Shown: piece after piece, positions 1 through 8,542 of the stretch
Layout of the letters: every line of letters begins with the position of its first letter
How positions within the stretch are numbered: the first letter of the stretch is position 1
Source: CAYNFP01 sp964396655
Lineage (GTDB): Bacteria > Bacillota_I > Bacilli_A > RF39 > UBA660
DNA length: 64,000 nt
Assembly (NCBI GenBank): GCA_964396655.1
Contig: CAYNFP010000001.1
Span: 1 to 64,000, forward strand
Direction of reading: 5' to 3'
Translations under genes and position numbers: made by a program
The notes under the pieces: generated by a model
Told to the model about the DNA's origin: nothing
The model's input: the letters and a program-made list of their open reading frames with translations, nothing else
The model's database searches: none

Positions 1-60
1 AAAGGGGTTGGCTAGTGTGATACTAGCACCAATTCGCCTAAAAGTGAATTGGTAAGTCTA
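1..60. other. Two perfect stem-loops at the left edge, unidentified
   Basis: Two adjacent perfect inverted repeats are visible: GCTAGT/ACTAGC (about 11-27) and ACCAATTC/GAATTGGT (about 28-53). No U-tract follows directly, so this is not a simple terminator. It may be the 3' part of a structured RNA that begins outside the window. I could not match it to tRNA, tmRNA, SRP RNA or a riboswitch I know. Confidence 0.35.
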
Positions 61-176
61 TATACTATATTAACTTTAATATTTTGTCAACCTAAAAATT
101 AAATTTTTTTTATTTTTTTATTATAAATGTTATCTATTAAAATAAAAGCATAACATAATATATTAAAGGTGATTAT

Positions 177-398
177 ATGAATAAAATAATAATAGATGTA
201 CAAGATAGATATTACTACGACATATGGCATTACCCTGGCTCAATTAATATTCCCTATGATGATTTGATGAATAATTACAGAACATATTTAAACAAAAATA
301 ATATATATTATTTTTATTGTAAAAGTGGCAAATTAAGTAAAAGGGCTGCTACAATACTTAGTTATTTAGGTTATAATGCATTTGCTATGGAAATATAA
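177..398 (+). CDS. Small single-domain rhodanese-like protein
   Basis: A 73-residue protein with the rhodanese pattern: an early IIIDVQ strand, an H.PGSINIP segment and an active-site loop CKSGKLS with Cys48. Rhodaneses use this cysteine to carry a persulfide and transfer sulfur to acceptors. It is shorter than the usual domain of about 100 residues, mainly because the first part is compressed, but the cysteine loop and the helix after it are intact. The start is preceded by AAAGGTG. A TVP38-type membrane gene follows 33 bp downstream, possibly in the same transcript. The family call is fairly safe; the substrate is unknown. Confidence 0.75.
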   Translation: MNKIIIDVQDRYYYDIWHYPGSINIPYDDLMNNYRTYLNKNNIYYFYCKSGKLSKRAATILSYLGYNAFAMEI

Positions 399-431
399 AT
401 AATTTTATATTATAATTATTAAGAGGTTTCT

Positions 432-1001
432 ATGGAAGTCATTAATGAATTTATATATAAATTAATAGATATGCTTGGAATGTATGGCCCAATTCTATCT
501 TGTTTTTTAATAACAATAGAGTCAATGTTTCCAATTATGCCACTTGGTGTTTTTATAACAATTAATTTTTTAACTTATGGTGATTTAATAGGTTTTATAT
601 TATCATGGATATTTACTGTAATTGGATGTATAATGTCATTTTTAATATTTAGAAAAGGAGTTCAAGGTTGGTTTAATAGGTTGACAAAAAATAAAGATAA
701 ATTAAATAACTTAATGTTAAAGTTTAATAATATTACATTTCCAGAATTAACAGTTATGATAGCTATACCTTTTACTCCTGCTTTTCTTGTTAATATAGCG
801 GCTGGACTTTCTAATATAGATAAAAAGAAATTTTATCTCTCTTTATTAATAGGAAAACTTGGTCTAGTATATTTTTGGGGATATATTGGGACAAACCTTG
901 TAGAGAGTTTTAAAAATCCAATGATTTTAATTAAAATAACTATTGTTGTTTTAACAACTTATATCATTTCTAAAATATTAAAAAAGTTTTTGAAGATTTA
1001 G
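432..1001 (+). CDS. TVP38/TMEM64 (VTT-domain) family membrane protein
   Basis: A 189-residue hydrophobic protein with about five membrane segments. The features match the VTT/DedA-like superfamily: a first helix ending in E..FPIMP, a glycine-rich second region leading to SFLIFRKG, and a later re-entrant segment IPFTPAFLVNIAAGLSNI with a proline/asparagine motif. Members act in membrane lipid or small-solute transport; which one applies here cannot be told. It sits between the rhodanese and ddl with 22 bp to the latter, suggesting co-transcription. The start follows AAGAGG. Length is typical for the smaller members. Confidence 0.75.
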   Translation: MEVINEFIYKLIDMLGMYGPILSCFLITIESMFPIMPLGVFITINFLTYGDLIGFILSWIFTVIGCIMSFLIFRKGVQGWFNRLTKNKDKLNNLMLKFNNITFPELTVMIAIPFTPAFLVNIAAGLSNIDKKKFYLSLLIGKLGLVYFWGYIGTNLVESFKNPMILIKITIVVLTTYIISKILKKFLKI

Positions 1002-1023
1002 AATATAATATTTAGGAGAATAT

Positions 1024-1929
1024 ATGAAAGTTGGAGTTATAATGGGAGGAATTTCCTCTGAAAAAGAAGTGTCTTTAAAAAGTGGTGAAACAATAATTGA
1101 AAATTTAGATAAATCTAAATATGAAATTGTTTCTATTGTTTTAAATAATAAAAAAGATGCTTTAAAAAAAATAAAAAACATAGATTTTGCGTTTTTAGCA
1201 TTACATGGTAAATTCGGTGAAGATGGCACTATTCAGGCAGTTTTAGAAACATTAGAAATTCCTTATTCTGGCTGTGGAGTATTAAGTTCGGCAATATGCA
1301 TGAATAAAGATATGACAAAAAAAATTCTTACAGCATGTGATATTAGAACAGCAGACTGGATGTTAATATCTTCTTTTAATAAAACAGATTATTCTTTAGT
1401 TGAAAAAATTGGTTATCCAGTAGTTATTAAACCAAATTGTGGAGGCTCTTCAGTTGGAACTTTTATAGTAAATAAAAAAGAGGATATAAAAAAATATGTT
1501 AAAGAAGCGCTTAAGTATGATAAAGAAGTTATTATAGAGAAGTTTATTAGAGGTGATGAAATTACTTGCACCATTATAGATGGAGAATTATTTCCTATAA
1601 TTGCTATAAAACCCAAATCATCATTCTTTGATTTTAATTCTAAATATGAAATAAATGGCGCTAATGAATATGTTATAGATTTAGAAAAAAGTCTTTACGA
1701 TGAAGTTAGTGAAATTGCATTAAAATCTTACAAAACTTTAAATTGTGAGGTTTATGCTAGAGTTGATATGATAATACAAGATAAAGTTCCATTTGTTTTA
1801 GAAATAAATACATTACCAGGAATGACAAAAACTTCTTTAGTACCTAAAAGTGCAATGGCTAAAAATATAAACTTTACTAGGTTATTAGATATTATAATAG
1901 AAAAATCTATAGAATTAAGAAAAAATTAA
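1024..1929 (+). CDS. ddl: D-alanine--D-alanine ligase
   Basis: A 301-residue ATP-grasp ligase joining two D-alanines for the peptidoglycan stem peptide. The N-terminal GGISSEKEVSLKSG signature, LHGKFGEDG, the glycine-rich ATP loop KPNCGGSSVG (around residue 136), RVDMI and the metal-site EINTLPGMT (around residue 260) are all present, so the enzyme looks intact. It belongs to the short form without an inserted loop. The start is preceded by AGGAGAAT. A short hairpin follows and then a new promoter, so ddl ends its transcription unit. Its dipeptide product is the substrate class of the carboxypeptidases elsewhere in this window. Confidence 0.95.
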   Translation: MKVGVIMGGISSEKEVSLKSGETIIENLDKSKYEIVSIVLNNKKDALKKIKNIDFAFLALHGKFGEDGTIQAVLETLEIPYSGCGVLSSAICMNKDMTKKILTACDIRTADWMLISSFNKTDYSLVEKIGYPVVIKPNCGGSSVGTFIVNKKEDIKKYVKEALKYDKEVIIEKFIRGDEITCTIIDGELFPIIAIKPKSSFFDFNSKYEINGANEYVIDLEKSLYDEVSEIALKSYKTLNCEVYARVDMIIQDKVPFVLEINTLPGMTKTSLVPKSAMAKNINFTRLLDIIIEKSIELRKN

Positions 1930-1939
1930 AATAACATCA

Positions 1940-1961
1940 CCCTTTTTGTAAGGGCTTTTTA
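1940..1961 (+). terminator. Probable intrinsic terminator after ddl
   Basis: CCCTT/AAGGG stem followed by CTTTTT, lying between ddl and the promoter of the next gene. The stem is short, so confidence is moderate. Confidence 0.5.
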
Positions 1962-1990
1962 TTGACAAAAACTCTAAAAAGTTATATAAT
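1962..1990 (+). promoter_or_regulatory. Consensus housekeeping promoter of the amidoligase gene
   Basis: TTGACA at 1962-1967, a 17-nt spacer and TATAAT at 1985-1990, matching the SigA consensus at all positions. The AAAAGGGG ribosome site and the start codon follow about 10-28 nt downstream. Confidence 0.85.
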
Positions 1991-2017
1991 ATTCATCAAT
2001 TAAAAGGGGTTTTATTT

Positions 2018-3013
2018 ATGGAAAATAATATTTTATCTTTTGTTAATCCAAACCAAAATGATAAATTTTCTAATATGACTGAATCAGATGTAAAAGAATT
2101 AATGAGAAAATTAAGTTTTTATTTTTTGGAACTCAGAAAATCTTTAAGTTTAGATAGTTATATTACTTTTGGATTAGAATTAGAGTTTGAAAACATATTA
2201 AATTTAAATAAATTGAAAGAAGAATTTGTAAGTATAAAATTCAATGAGTTATGGGATTTAGGATCTGATGCCACTTTAACTAAAGGGGCAGAAATAATAA
2301 GTCCAATATTAACTGATTCTTTTTCTACTTGGCAAGAATTAGAAAAGGTTTGTGAACTAGCAAAAACTTATGGAGAAGTTGGAAAAAGTTCTGCTGCACA
2401 TGTTCATGTTGGAACTCAAACTATTGGTGAAGAAAAAGAAGCTTGGTTAAACTTTATAAAATTGTGGGCTGTTTATGAAAATGTGATTTATAGATTTACA
2501 GATGGAGAGTTTCTAACGGGTCTACCCGGAATCAGTCTGTGTTTTCCTTCTAGAGAAGAATTTTTAAAAGATTATAAGTTGTTTGAAGAAACTTTAATTG
2601 AAGAATTTTTTACCACTATATCTCATAGGAGAGGAAGATCAAGAGCTGTTAATTTAGGAAATGTTAAAAATGGAGAATATATAGAAGGAAACACTATTGA
2701 ATTTAGATGTCCTAATGGCACACTTAATCCTGTAATATGGCAAAACAATGTTAATTTGTTTGTAAGATTATTACTTTATTCAAAAAATTTATCAAAATAT
2801 GATTATGACACCATTGAAAAAAGGAGATTAAGTACTCCTGAAAATTTGCCTTATTGTAAAATATATCTAGATCAAGCATTAGAATTATGTGATTTAATAT
2901 TTACTGATAATTTAAGCAAAATATATTTTATGAAACAATATTTAAAAGGTTTTAGAACATCAAATGAGAGCATGAAAAGAGCAAGAGAATTTACTACAAT
3001 AAGAAATAGTTAA
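2018..3013 (+). CDS. Putative amidoligase (Amidoligase_2-like)
   Basis: A 331-residue protein resembling the glutamine-synthetase/GCS-like amidoligase family. The visible core elements are FGLELEFE near residue 51 (paired acidic metal ligands), SDATLTKGAEIISPIL near residue 82, a histidine pair in AAHVHVG near residue 127, and RAVNL then TIEFRCPNGTL near residue 226. Such enzymes use ATP to form amide bonds, and known contexts suggest peptide or cell-wall-related products. Here the gene stands alone behind a consensus promoter, with no ATP-grasp, peptidase or glutamine amidotransferase partner adjacent. The substrate therefore cannot be inferred. The family assignment rests on motif order only. 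Confidence 0.7.
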   Translation: MENNILSFVNPNQNDKFSNMTESDVKELMRKLSFYFLELRKSLSLDSYITFGLELEFENILNLNKLKEEFVSIKFNELWDLGSDATLTKGAEIISPILTDSFSTWQELEKVCELAKTYGEVGKSSAAHVHVGTQTIGEEKEAWLNFIKLWAVYENVIYRFTDGEFLTGLPGISLCFPSREEFLKDYKLFEETLIEEFFTTISHRRGRSRAVNLGNVKNGEYIEGNTIEFRCPNGTLNPVIWQNNVNLFVRLLLYSKNLSKYDYDTIEKRRLSTPENLPYCKIYLDQALELCDLIFTDNLSKIYFMKQYLKGFRTSNESMKRAREFTTIRNS

Positions 3014-3073
3014 TTATTAAATTGGCTATTTTTTTATATGTAAAAAAATGATACAATTAAAATGGAGGTAATT

Positions 3074-4162
3074 ATGGAATATATAATAATTGGACTATTG
3101 GTTGTGTTATTAATTATGATGATTCTGTTATTAAATTCAATATCAAAGAAAAATATAAGTGAAAGCAATATAACAGAACGTCTTGGAAATGTTGAAAAAG
3201 ATTTAATAAAGGAAATTGGGGAATTTAAATTAAAATTTTCTGGTGACTTAAATAAGGATTTTATAGATTTAAATGAACGAGTAGAAAAAAAATTAAATAT
3301 GATTAATGATAAAGTTAATGAAAGAATAGAAGTTAATTTTGAGAAAACCAATAAAACTTTTTCAAATGTTTTAGAAAGACTTGCTAAAATAGATGAAGCT
3401 CAAAAGAAAATAGATAGTTTAAGCAGTGATATAGTGTCATTACAAGGAATTCTTACAGATAAAAAAACAAGGGGTATCTTTGGAGAAGTTAATTTATATC
3501 ATATATTATCTAATGTATTTGGAGAAAATAATGATAGAATTTATAAAACTCAATATACTTTGTCTAATAAGTTTATAGCGGACGCAGTATTATTTGGGCC
3601 AGAGCCCTTAGGAACAATTTGTATAGACTCTAAATTTCCTTTAGAACATTATAGAACCATGCTTGAAAAGGGAATTACTGAAGAAGAGAGAGTTTTAAGA
3701 GAAAAACACTTTGAAGCAGATGTTAAAAAGCATATAGATGATATTAGTGAAAAATACATTATAAAGGGAGAAACCAGCAACCAAGCTATTATGTTTTTAC
3801 CAGCTGAAGCAATATTTGCTGAAATTAATGCATATCACCCTAATATAATTACATACTCTCAGAAAAGAAATGTATGGATTGCCTCTCCTACAACATTAAT
3901 AAGTTTGTTAACTATAATACAAGCAGTTTTAATGGGAATTGAAAGAGATAAATATGCTAGTGTTATACATGAGGAATTAAATAAATTAGGGATAGAATTT
4001 GATAAATATAAAATAAGGTGGGATAAGTTATCAAGAAGCATAACTACCGTAACAAATGATATAAAAGATATTAATGTAACCACTGATAAGATATCTAAAA
4101 GATTTGATTCAATTAGCCACGTAAAAATAGATGAAAAAGATAAAAGCATTGAAATAGAATAA
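3074..4162 (+). CDS. rmuC: RmuC-family DNA recombination protein
   Basis: A 362-residue protein with one N-terminal membrane helix (residues about 3-22), a coiled-coil stretch to about residue 115, and the RmuC nuclease-like core including IDSKFPLEHYR and FLPAEAIFAE. RmuC proteins limit inverted-repeat-associated DNA inversions; the core is a predicted endonuclease fold. An ATG at 3062 also exists, but GGAGG at 3064-3068 is clearly the ribosome site for the ATG at 3074, so the shorter form is chosen. A weak stem-loop plus T-run lies near 4195-4229. The acidic C-terminus is typical. Confidence 0.88.
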   Translation: MEYIIIGLLVVLLIMMILLLNSISKKNISESNITERLGNVEKDLIKEIGEFKLKFSGDLNKDFIDLNERVEKKLNMINDKVNERIEVNFEKTNKTFSNVLERLAKIDEAQKKIDSLSSDIVSLQGILTDKKTRGIFGEVNLYHILSNVFGENNDRIYKTQYTLSNKFIADAVLFGPEPLGTICIDSKFPLEHYRTMLEKGITEEERVLREKHFEADVKKHIDDISEKYIIKGETSNQAIMFLPAEAIFAEINAYHPNIITYSQKRNVWIASPTTLISLLTIIQAVLMGIERDKYASVIHEELNKLGIEFDKYKIRWDKLSRSITTVTNDIKDINVTTDKISKRFDSISHVKIDEKDKSIEIE

Positions 4163-4264
4163 TTTAGAATTTACAATAATTTTACAAAAGAATACACAAG
4201 AATTTTATAGTTGTTTCTGTGCTTTTTTTGTGTTAATATTATTATAAGAGGCAGGGGATATTAT

Positions 4265-5410
4265 ATGGACACAAATTATGAGACAATTAGGAGTTTAGTT
4301 GAGCTTTTAGTAAAAAAAGCTGGCTTTGATTTATCCGCAAATTTAGGTGAAGAAGAGTTAGAAAAAACTAAGTCTTATATCTTTGAATTTGAAAAAAAAT
4401 TAACAGAAGCTAAAGAAGATGAAAAAGAAGAATTTAAAGAAGCAATTAATAACTTTAAAAAGATTGAAGAAAATTGGGAAAACAATGCTGAAATATTAGG
4501 TAAATCAATATTAAATGCATATAAAGAGAAAAAATCATTTAAAGAAATAGAAACTGATTTAAATAAATTAGTTGAATTAGCTTTAGGTGACAAAGAAGAA
4601 ACTATTAATGAATCTTTAATGTCACATATATATGACACTATACGTATTCTTGAAGAAAAACAAGAAAGTGTTGAAGAATCTTTAATTAATCAAGATTATA
4701 GTGATAATAGATCTAAAGAACTTGATGAACAAACAATAAATTATTTAAATAATAAAATAATTGAATATGAAGCTGAATTAAAACATATAACTGGAGAGTT
4801 AGATAGAATTAAAAATGTAGAAACAAAAGATATAGGAACTATTTCTACTATAAAAGTTTATTTAGTAAATACAGAAAAGAATTTAGAAAGATTAGAAGAA
4901 GTAAAACAAGAAACAATAAATAAAAAAGTTATAAACACTGATATTTGGGCTAAATTAGAAAAAGCCGGATTAGAAATGAAGAAAAAATATAACAATGCAA
5001 AAAATACTTTAGAAAAATTTGAAGCTTTACTTGAAGATATGAGAAAGAGTAAAGAAGAATATATTATAAGAAGAGATTTTATAGAAGAAGAAATAGGTAA
5101 ATGTAAAGAACATATAGAAAAAATAAAGTCTTGCATTAATAATAATCAATATGCAGATTACACTAATAGAGCATTAGATGAAAGCAAAAAAGAAACAATT
5201 AAAAGTAGTTTAAAAGAACTAAACAATAAAAAAGAAGTTATATATATAAATGTTGGGGAAGTTAAAAATGAAATAATTAAAGAATGGTCAAAGATAGATA
5301 AAAACTCTGATGAAAGAAAAACAAACATCGTTTTAGAGGATGATAAAAAAGATAAAAAACCTATCGATGATAAATTAAATCAAAAGAAGAAAGTCGAATT
5401 TGATTGGTAA
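4265..5410 (+). CDS. Coiled-coil protein, paralogue of the next gene
   Basis: A 381-residue, Glu/Lys-rich protein predicted to be mostly long helices and coiled coil, with no signal peptide or membrane segment. The start at 4265 is preferred over 4211 because AGAGGCAGGGGA lies just upstream. Its first ~110 residues (SLVELLVKKAG, later a KSILNAYKEKK and LVELA segment) align with the start of the following gene, so the two are tandem paralogues 18 bp apart and surely one operon. The C-terminal tail is highly charged and ends in KVEFDW. I do not recognise the family. A structural or scaffold role is possible, but nothing in the sequence shows it. Confidence 0.6.
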   Translation: MDTNYETIRSLVELLVKKAGFDLSANLGEEELEKTKSYIFEFEKKLTEAKEDEKEEFKEAINNFKKIEENWENNAEILGKSILNAYKEKKSFKEIETDLNKLVELALGDKEETINESLMSHIYDTIRILEEKQESVEESLINQDYSDNRSKELDEQTINYLNNKIIEYEAELKHITGELDRIKNVETKDIGTISTIKVYLVNTEKNLERLEEVKQETINKKVINTDIWAKLEKAGLEMKKKYNNAKNTLEKFEALLEDMRKSKEEYIIRRDFIEEEIGKCKEHIEKIKSCINNNQYADYTNRALDESKKETIKSSLKELNNKKEVIYINVGEVKNEIIKEWSKIDKNSDERKTNIVLEDDKKDKKPIDDKLNQKKKVEFDW

Positions 5411-5428
5411 AAAAGAAAAGGAATAAAA

Positions 5429-6475
5429 ATGGACTACAAGGCTTTAGAGGATCTAGTCAATATTTTAGTTAGAAAAACAGGATTAGAATTGTTTGAAAAC
5501 GGAGAAAAAAAAGAACTAGAAGAAAAATTAGATGAAATATCTTCTAAAGTTTTATTGTTGAATAATGAAAATAAAAAAGAAGAATTAGAAATTTTTTTAA
5601 ACGAAAAAGAAATTATTTTATCGTCATTAAATGATATAGGAGAAAATTCAATCATATGCGCAAAAGAGATTTTAAAGACATTTACTGATGGTAAACCATA
5701 TACTTATGCAAAAGATAAAGTTAATGAATTGGTTAAACTCGCTAAAGAAGAATTAGAAAAGACTCATAATGAAATTAACAATACAAATATATTTACAGAA
5801 ATGGATAAATATAATAAAAAAGTTGGTAAGTTAAAATCAGAAATTGAAAGCAAAGTATATGAAGATAAATTAAAAAATGAAGTAATAAATTTTAATAATG
5901 CTTATCATAATAGTAAATTAAAATCATTAAAAGAAAGAAAAAAATATATTCCCAATCAAATTGAAGCTATTAACAATATAATAGAAGAACTAAAAAGAAT
6001 ATGTGAAAAGTTAAAAGATAATAGAATGGTTTATATTCGTAATTTAAATAGCAAGAAAAGAGAATTTTATAAAAATTTATTAAAATCTTATTCTAAAGAA
6101 GAAATTAATGAAATAAAGTTAATAATAAAAGATATTGAAAATGAGATTAATGAAAACATAAAAAATGAAAATGAATACATAAAAGAAATAAATAAATATA
6201 AAGAAGAAATTGCAAAAAAAGAAAATGACTTAGCAATTATTGAAAAAGAAATTTTCTCATTAGAAGAAAACAAAGTAAATGAAAATAACAGAAATTATCT
6301 TGAAATTTTTACAGATATGTTAGAATTATTAAAACAAAAAGATAGATTAGAATCATTATCAAAACAACAACAATATTTATATGTTGATCCAGATGTAATA
6401 AAAGAAGAAATTGAACTTTTATGGAATAAAAAAATAAAGCCAGCTTCTAATTTTGAAGATATTGAAATATTTTAA
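5429..6475 (+). CDS. Coiled-coil protein, paralogue of the preceding gene
   Basis: A 348-residue, very charged helical protein without membrane segments. The N-terminus (LVNILVRKTGLELF, then AKEILKTFTDGK and LVKLAKEEL) matches its upstream neighbour, and both end with a helix containing VxxEI..LWxK or the like. The middle is heptad-like Lys/Glu/Ile sequence of about 200 residues. Start chosen at 5429 with AAAAGGAAT upstream. A clear terminator follows, closing a two-gene unit. Function unknown; the pair has no other recognisable partner nearby. Confidence 0.6.
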   Translation: MDYKALEDLVNILVRKTGLELFENGEKKELEEKLDEISSKVLLLNNENKKEELEIFLNEKEIILSSLNDIGENSIICAKEILKTFTDGKPYTYAKDKVNELVKLAKEELEKTHNEINNTNIFTEMDKYNKKVGKLKSEIESKVYEDKLKNEVINFNNAYHNSKLKSLKERKKYIPNQIEAINNIIEELKRICEKLKDNRMVYIRNLNSKKREFYKNLLKSYSKEEINEIKLIIKDIENEINENIKNENEYIKEINKYKEEIAKKENDLAIIEKEIFSLEENKVNENNRNYLEIFTDMLELLKQKDRLESLSKQQQYLYVDPDVIKEEIELLWNKKIKPASNFEDIEIF

Positions 6476-6495
6476 AAGCATTATTGCTTTTTTTT
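6474..6495 (+). terminator. Terminator of the coiled-coil gene pair
   Basis: AAAAGCA, a TTAT loop and TGCTTTT followed by more T residues; the stem begins at the stop codon. Confidence 0.75.
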
Positions 6496-6558
6496 ATTAA
6501 AAGAAATCTTGGTTATTACATATAATAATTATTAGAAAGAATAATATTTGGTGAAAAT

Positions 6559-6783
6559 ATGTTACTAAAAATATTAATGTTTTTTATTGGAGTCTTACTA
6601 ACATCATTATCATTAGTTTTTATTATTTTATATTTAAATGTATTAAGTATAGGGTATAGTTTTTTAGATTTTGTTAAGTTTATTATTAGTAGGTGGGAAT
6701 GTTGGTTATTGATATTTGGAATTTTATTAATAATTTTGTCCCTTAGGAAAGGAAGAAATAAATTAAATGATATATATTTATGA
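6559..6783 (+). CDS. Small two-helix membrane protein
   Basis: A 74-residue protein with two hydrophobic segments (about residues 4-28 and 48-64) and a basic cytoplasmic tail RKGRNK. No family recognised. Its end overlaps the start of the next gene by 17 bp, which suggests translational coupling. The ATG at 6559 is preceded by a weak GGTGAA. Confidence 0.5.
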   Translation: MLLKILMFFIGVLLTSLSLVFIILYLNVLSIGYSFLDFVKFIISRWECWLLIFGILLIILSLRKGRNKLNDIYL

Positions 6784-7408
6784 TTTATTAGTTAATTTTA
6801 ATAAAGAAATTTATAATTTTTATGAGTGGGAAGAAACTGATATTATAGAGTACTTAAAAAAAAGTATGCTTTTTAAAGTGAGTAAATATTTATATAATAA
6901 ATTTATTTCTGATAATATAGTTGTTGATGAAAACTTTTTAAATTTAATTAAAAATAAAACAGAAATATTAAATCAAAAAAAAATAGAGTACTTAACATAT
7001 TGTGCGGTAATGACTAATGGAGATGACGCTACTGCTTTTATATTTAATTCTGATGGATTAATAATAGAAAAAAGTAAATTTACTGTTGAAGATGAAATTG
7101 AATTACTAGAAATCTCTAAATCAATAAAGGCAAAAAAAATAAGTTATAAAAAACTTCTTGAAAATAGTTATAATCCTTCTTTTATTACTAGAGAAGGTAA
7201 AAAGATAATTAAATTAATATTATTAGAATTAGAAAGTATAAAAAATGATTCAAAAAAAATAAATTATTTATATTATGAATGGTTTAATAAGAAAAGTTCT
7301 AACAAAAATCAGTATAATGAGTTAGTTGATAATATAAAATTCTTTTATTATCCTAAAAAACATGAATACTTTTTAAAGATATTAAATTTGATAACCATTA
7401 AAGAATAA
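6767..7408 (+). CDS. YjbA/DUF3603-like protein
   Basis: A 213-residue cytoplasmic protein. The opening IYDLLVNFNKEIYNFYEWEE..IIEYLKK followed by LFKV resembles what I remember of the UPF0736 (YjbA) family of Bacilli, whose function is not known. The start overlaps the preceding membrane-protein gene in another frame, and GGAAAGGAAG about 20 nt upstream could serve the junction. The C-terminal ~60 residues are Lys/Asn-rich. The family call is tentative because it rests on the N-terminal pattern alone. Confidence 0.45.
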   Translation: MIYIYDLLVNFNKEIYNFYEWEETDIIEYLKKSMLFKVSKYLYNKFISDNIVVDENFLNLIKNKTEILNQKKIEYLTYCAVMTNGDDATAFIFNSDGLIIEKSKFTVEDEIELLEISKSIKAKKISYKKLLENSYNPSFITREGKKIIKLILLELESIKNDSKKINYLYYEWFNKKSSNKNQYNELVDNIKFFYYPKKHEYFLKILNLITIKE

Positions 7409-7456
7409 AATGTATAAAAATAATAAATGTGTAAAACCTAATATTGAGGAGGACTT

Positions 7457-7996
7457 ATGAAAAAATTAGTTTTAGTTTTATTAGGTATTTTTTGTTTGGT
7501 AGGGTGTACCTCTATGAATACTCCAACTAAAAAAACCGAGGAATTATTAATGAAATATCAATCTCTATCAGATGATGTTTTATCTGATTTAGACTTGAGT
7601 GCTGAGGCTGAGAACTTAGGTTCAACAAATACTCAAACATATAAAGATGTAATGACTCGTCAATATCAAGATTTAAAATATGAAATTACTGATGAAAATA
7701 TCAATGGAGATGAAGCTATTGTAACCGCTAAAGTAACTGTTTATGATTTATATAAGACAATGAAAGAAGCACAAACTTATTCAGATCAAAATACAGCAGA
7801 ATTTCAAACCAATGGAACTTATGACCAAAGTAAATTTTTTACTTATGAATTAGATCAAATGCTTAAGACTGATGACACAATAGACTATACAATAGACTTT
7901 TATTTAGAAAAAGTAGATAACGAATGGCAAATAAAAGAATTAAGTAATTCTATTAAAGAAAAACTTCATGGAACTTACGATTATGAGAGCGAATAA
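7457..7996 (+). CDS. Secreted lipoprotein, unknown function
   Basis: A 179-residue lipoprotein: basic start MKKLVLVL, hydrophobic run and lipobox LVGC, with Cys17 as the lipidation site (substrate of the lgt product encoded at 33.5 kb). The mature part contains a short helical region followed by an alternating EITDENINGDEAIVTAKVTVY pattern and ends in a DxYLEKVDNEWQIKEL-like strand pair. This layout recalls NTF2-like/DUF4878-type lipoproteins. Strong AGGAGG upstream. The terminator overlaps the stop codon. Confidence 0.65.
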   Translation: MKKLVLVLLGIFCLVGCTSMNTPTKKTEELLMKYQSLSDDVLSDLDLSAEAENLGSTNTQTYKDVMTRQYQDLKYEITDENINGDEAIVTAKVTVYDLYKTMKEAQTYSDQNTAEFQTNGTYDQSKFFTYELDQMLKTDDTIDYTIDFYLEKVDNEWQIKELSNSIKEKLHGTYDYESE

Positions 7997-8007
7997 AAGC
8001 TCTTTTT
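7985..8007 (+). terminator. Terminator after the lipoprotein gene
   Basis: GAGAGC/GCTCT stem with an 8-nt loop and TTTTT, overlapping the stop codon. Confidence 0.6.
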
Positions 8008-8047
8008 AATTACTGTAAAAAATGTTAAAATTATATTAGGTGATAAA

Positions 8048-8518
8048 ATGGAAAATATAGTTAAGGAATTAATTAAAAGAAACAAAACAATATCAACAAT
8101 GGAATCTTGTACAGGTGGGTATTTAGCAAATGAAATAACAAATATTGATGATGCTAGTAAAGTATTAAAATTTAGTGCGGTTACTTATTCTAACGAATTT
8201 AAAATTAAAATGGGAGTTGACGCTAATGTAATTGAAAAGTATTCTGTTTATAGTATGGAAACCGCTCGCGAAATGGCAAAAAATATTTCAAAATTTACAG
8301 ATTCTGATTATGGAGTAGGAATTACTGGAAAACTAAAAAGAGTAGATCATAGTAACGTTGGTCAAGGAAATGATAATGAAGTATTTGTTGGTATTTTTGA
8401 AAAAGAAACTGGTAAATATTATGATAAAAATATTAAAGTTTATTTAGAAACGAGAAGAAAAAACAAAGAATACGTTGTAAATGAGATTAAAGAATTATTA
8501 AATCAAATATTAAAATAA
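8048..8518 (+). CDS. CinA C-terminal-type nicotinamide-nucleotide amidase
   Basis: A 156-residue stand-alone CinA-C domain (PncC type), which deamidates nicotinamide mononucleotide in NAD recycling. The catalytic ESCTGG loop near residue 19, the TYSNEFK segment carrying the Tyr and Lys region, and GITGK near residue 96 are present. After GITG the usual GP.GG run is replaced by a longer KLKRVDHSNVGQGND stretch, a local divergence worth noting. No CinA N-terminal molybdopterin-like domain is encoded nearby. AGGTG precedes the start and a terminator follows. Confidence 0.8.
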   Translation: MENIVKELIKRNKTISTMESCTGGYLANEITNIDDASKVLKFSAVTYSNEFKIKMGVDANVIEKYSVYSMETAREMAKNISKFTDSDYGVGITGKLKRVDHSNVGQGNDNEVFVGIFEKETGKYYDKNIKVYLETRRKNKEYVVNEIKELLNQILK

Positions 8519-8539
8519 GACTAAAACAAGTCTTTTTTT
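8517..8539 (+). terminator. Terminator after the CinA-C gene
   Basis: AAGACT/AAGTCT stem, AAAAC loop and seven T residues; it ends only a few bases before the next start codon. Confidence 0.75.
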
Positions 8540-8542
8540 CAT

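Noticed and set aside
978..1229. Minus-strand open frame overlapping ddl
   Set aside because: No ribosome site or family pattern; it is a shadow of the AT-rich coding strand, like other minus-strand frames opposite long genes.
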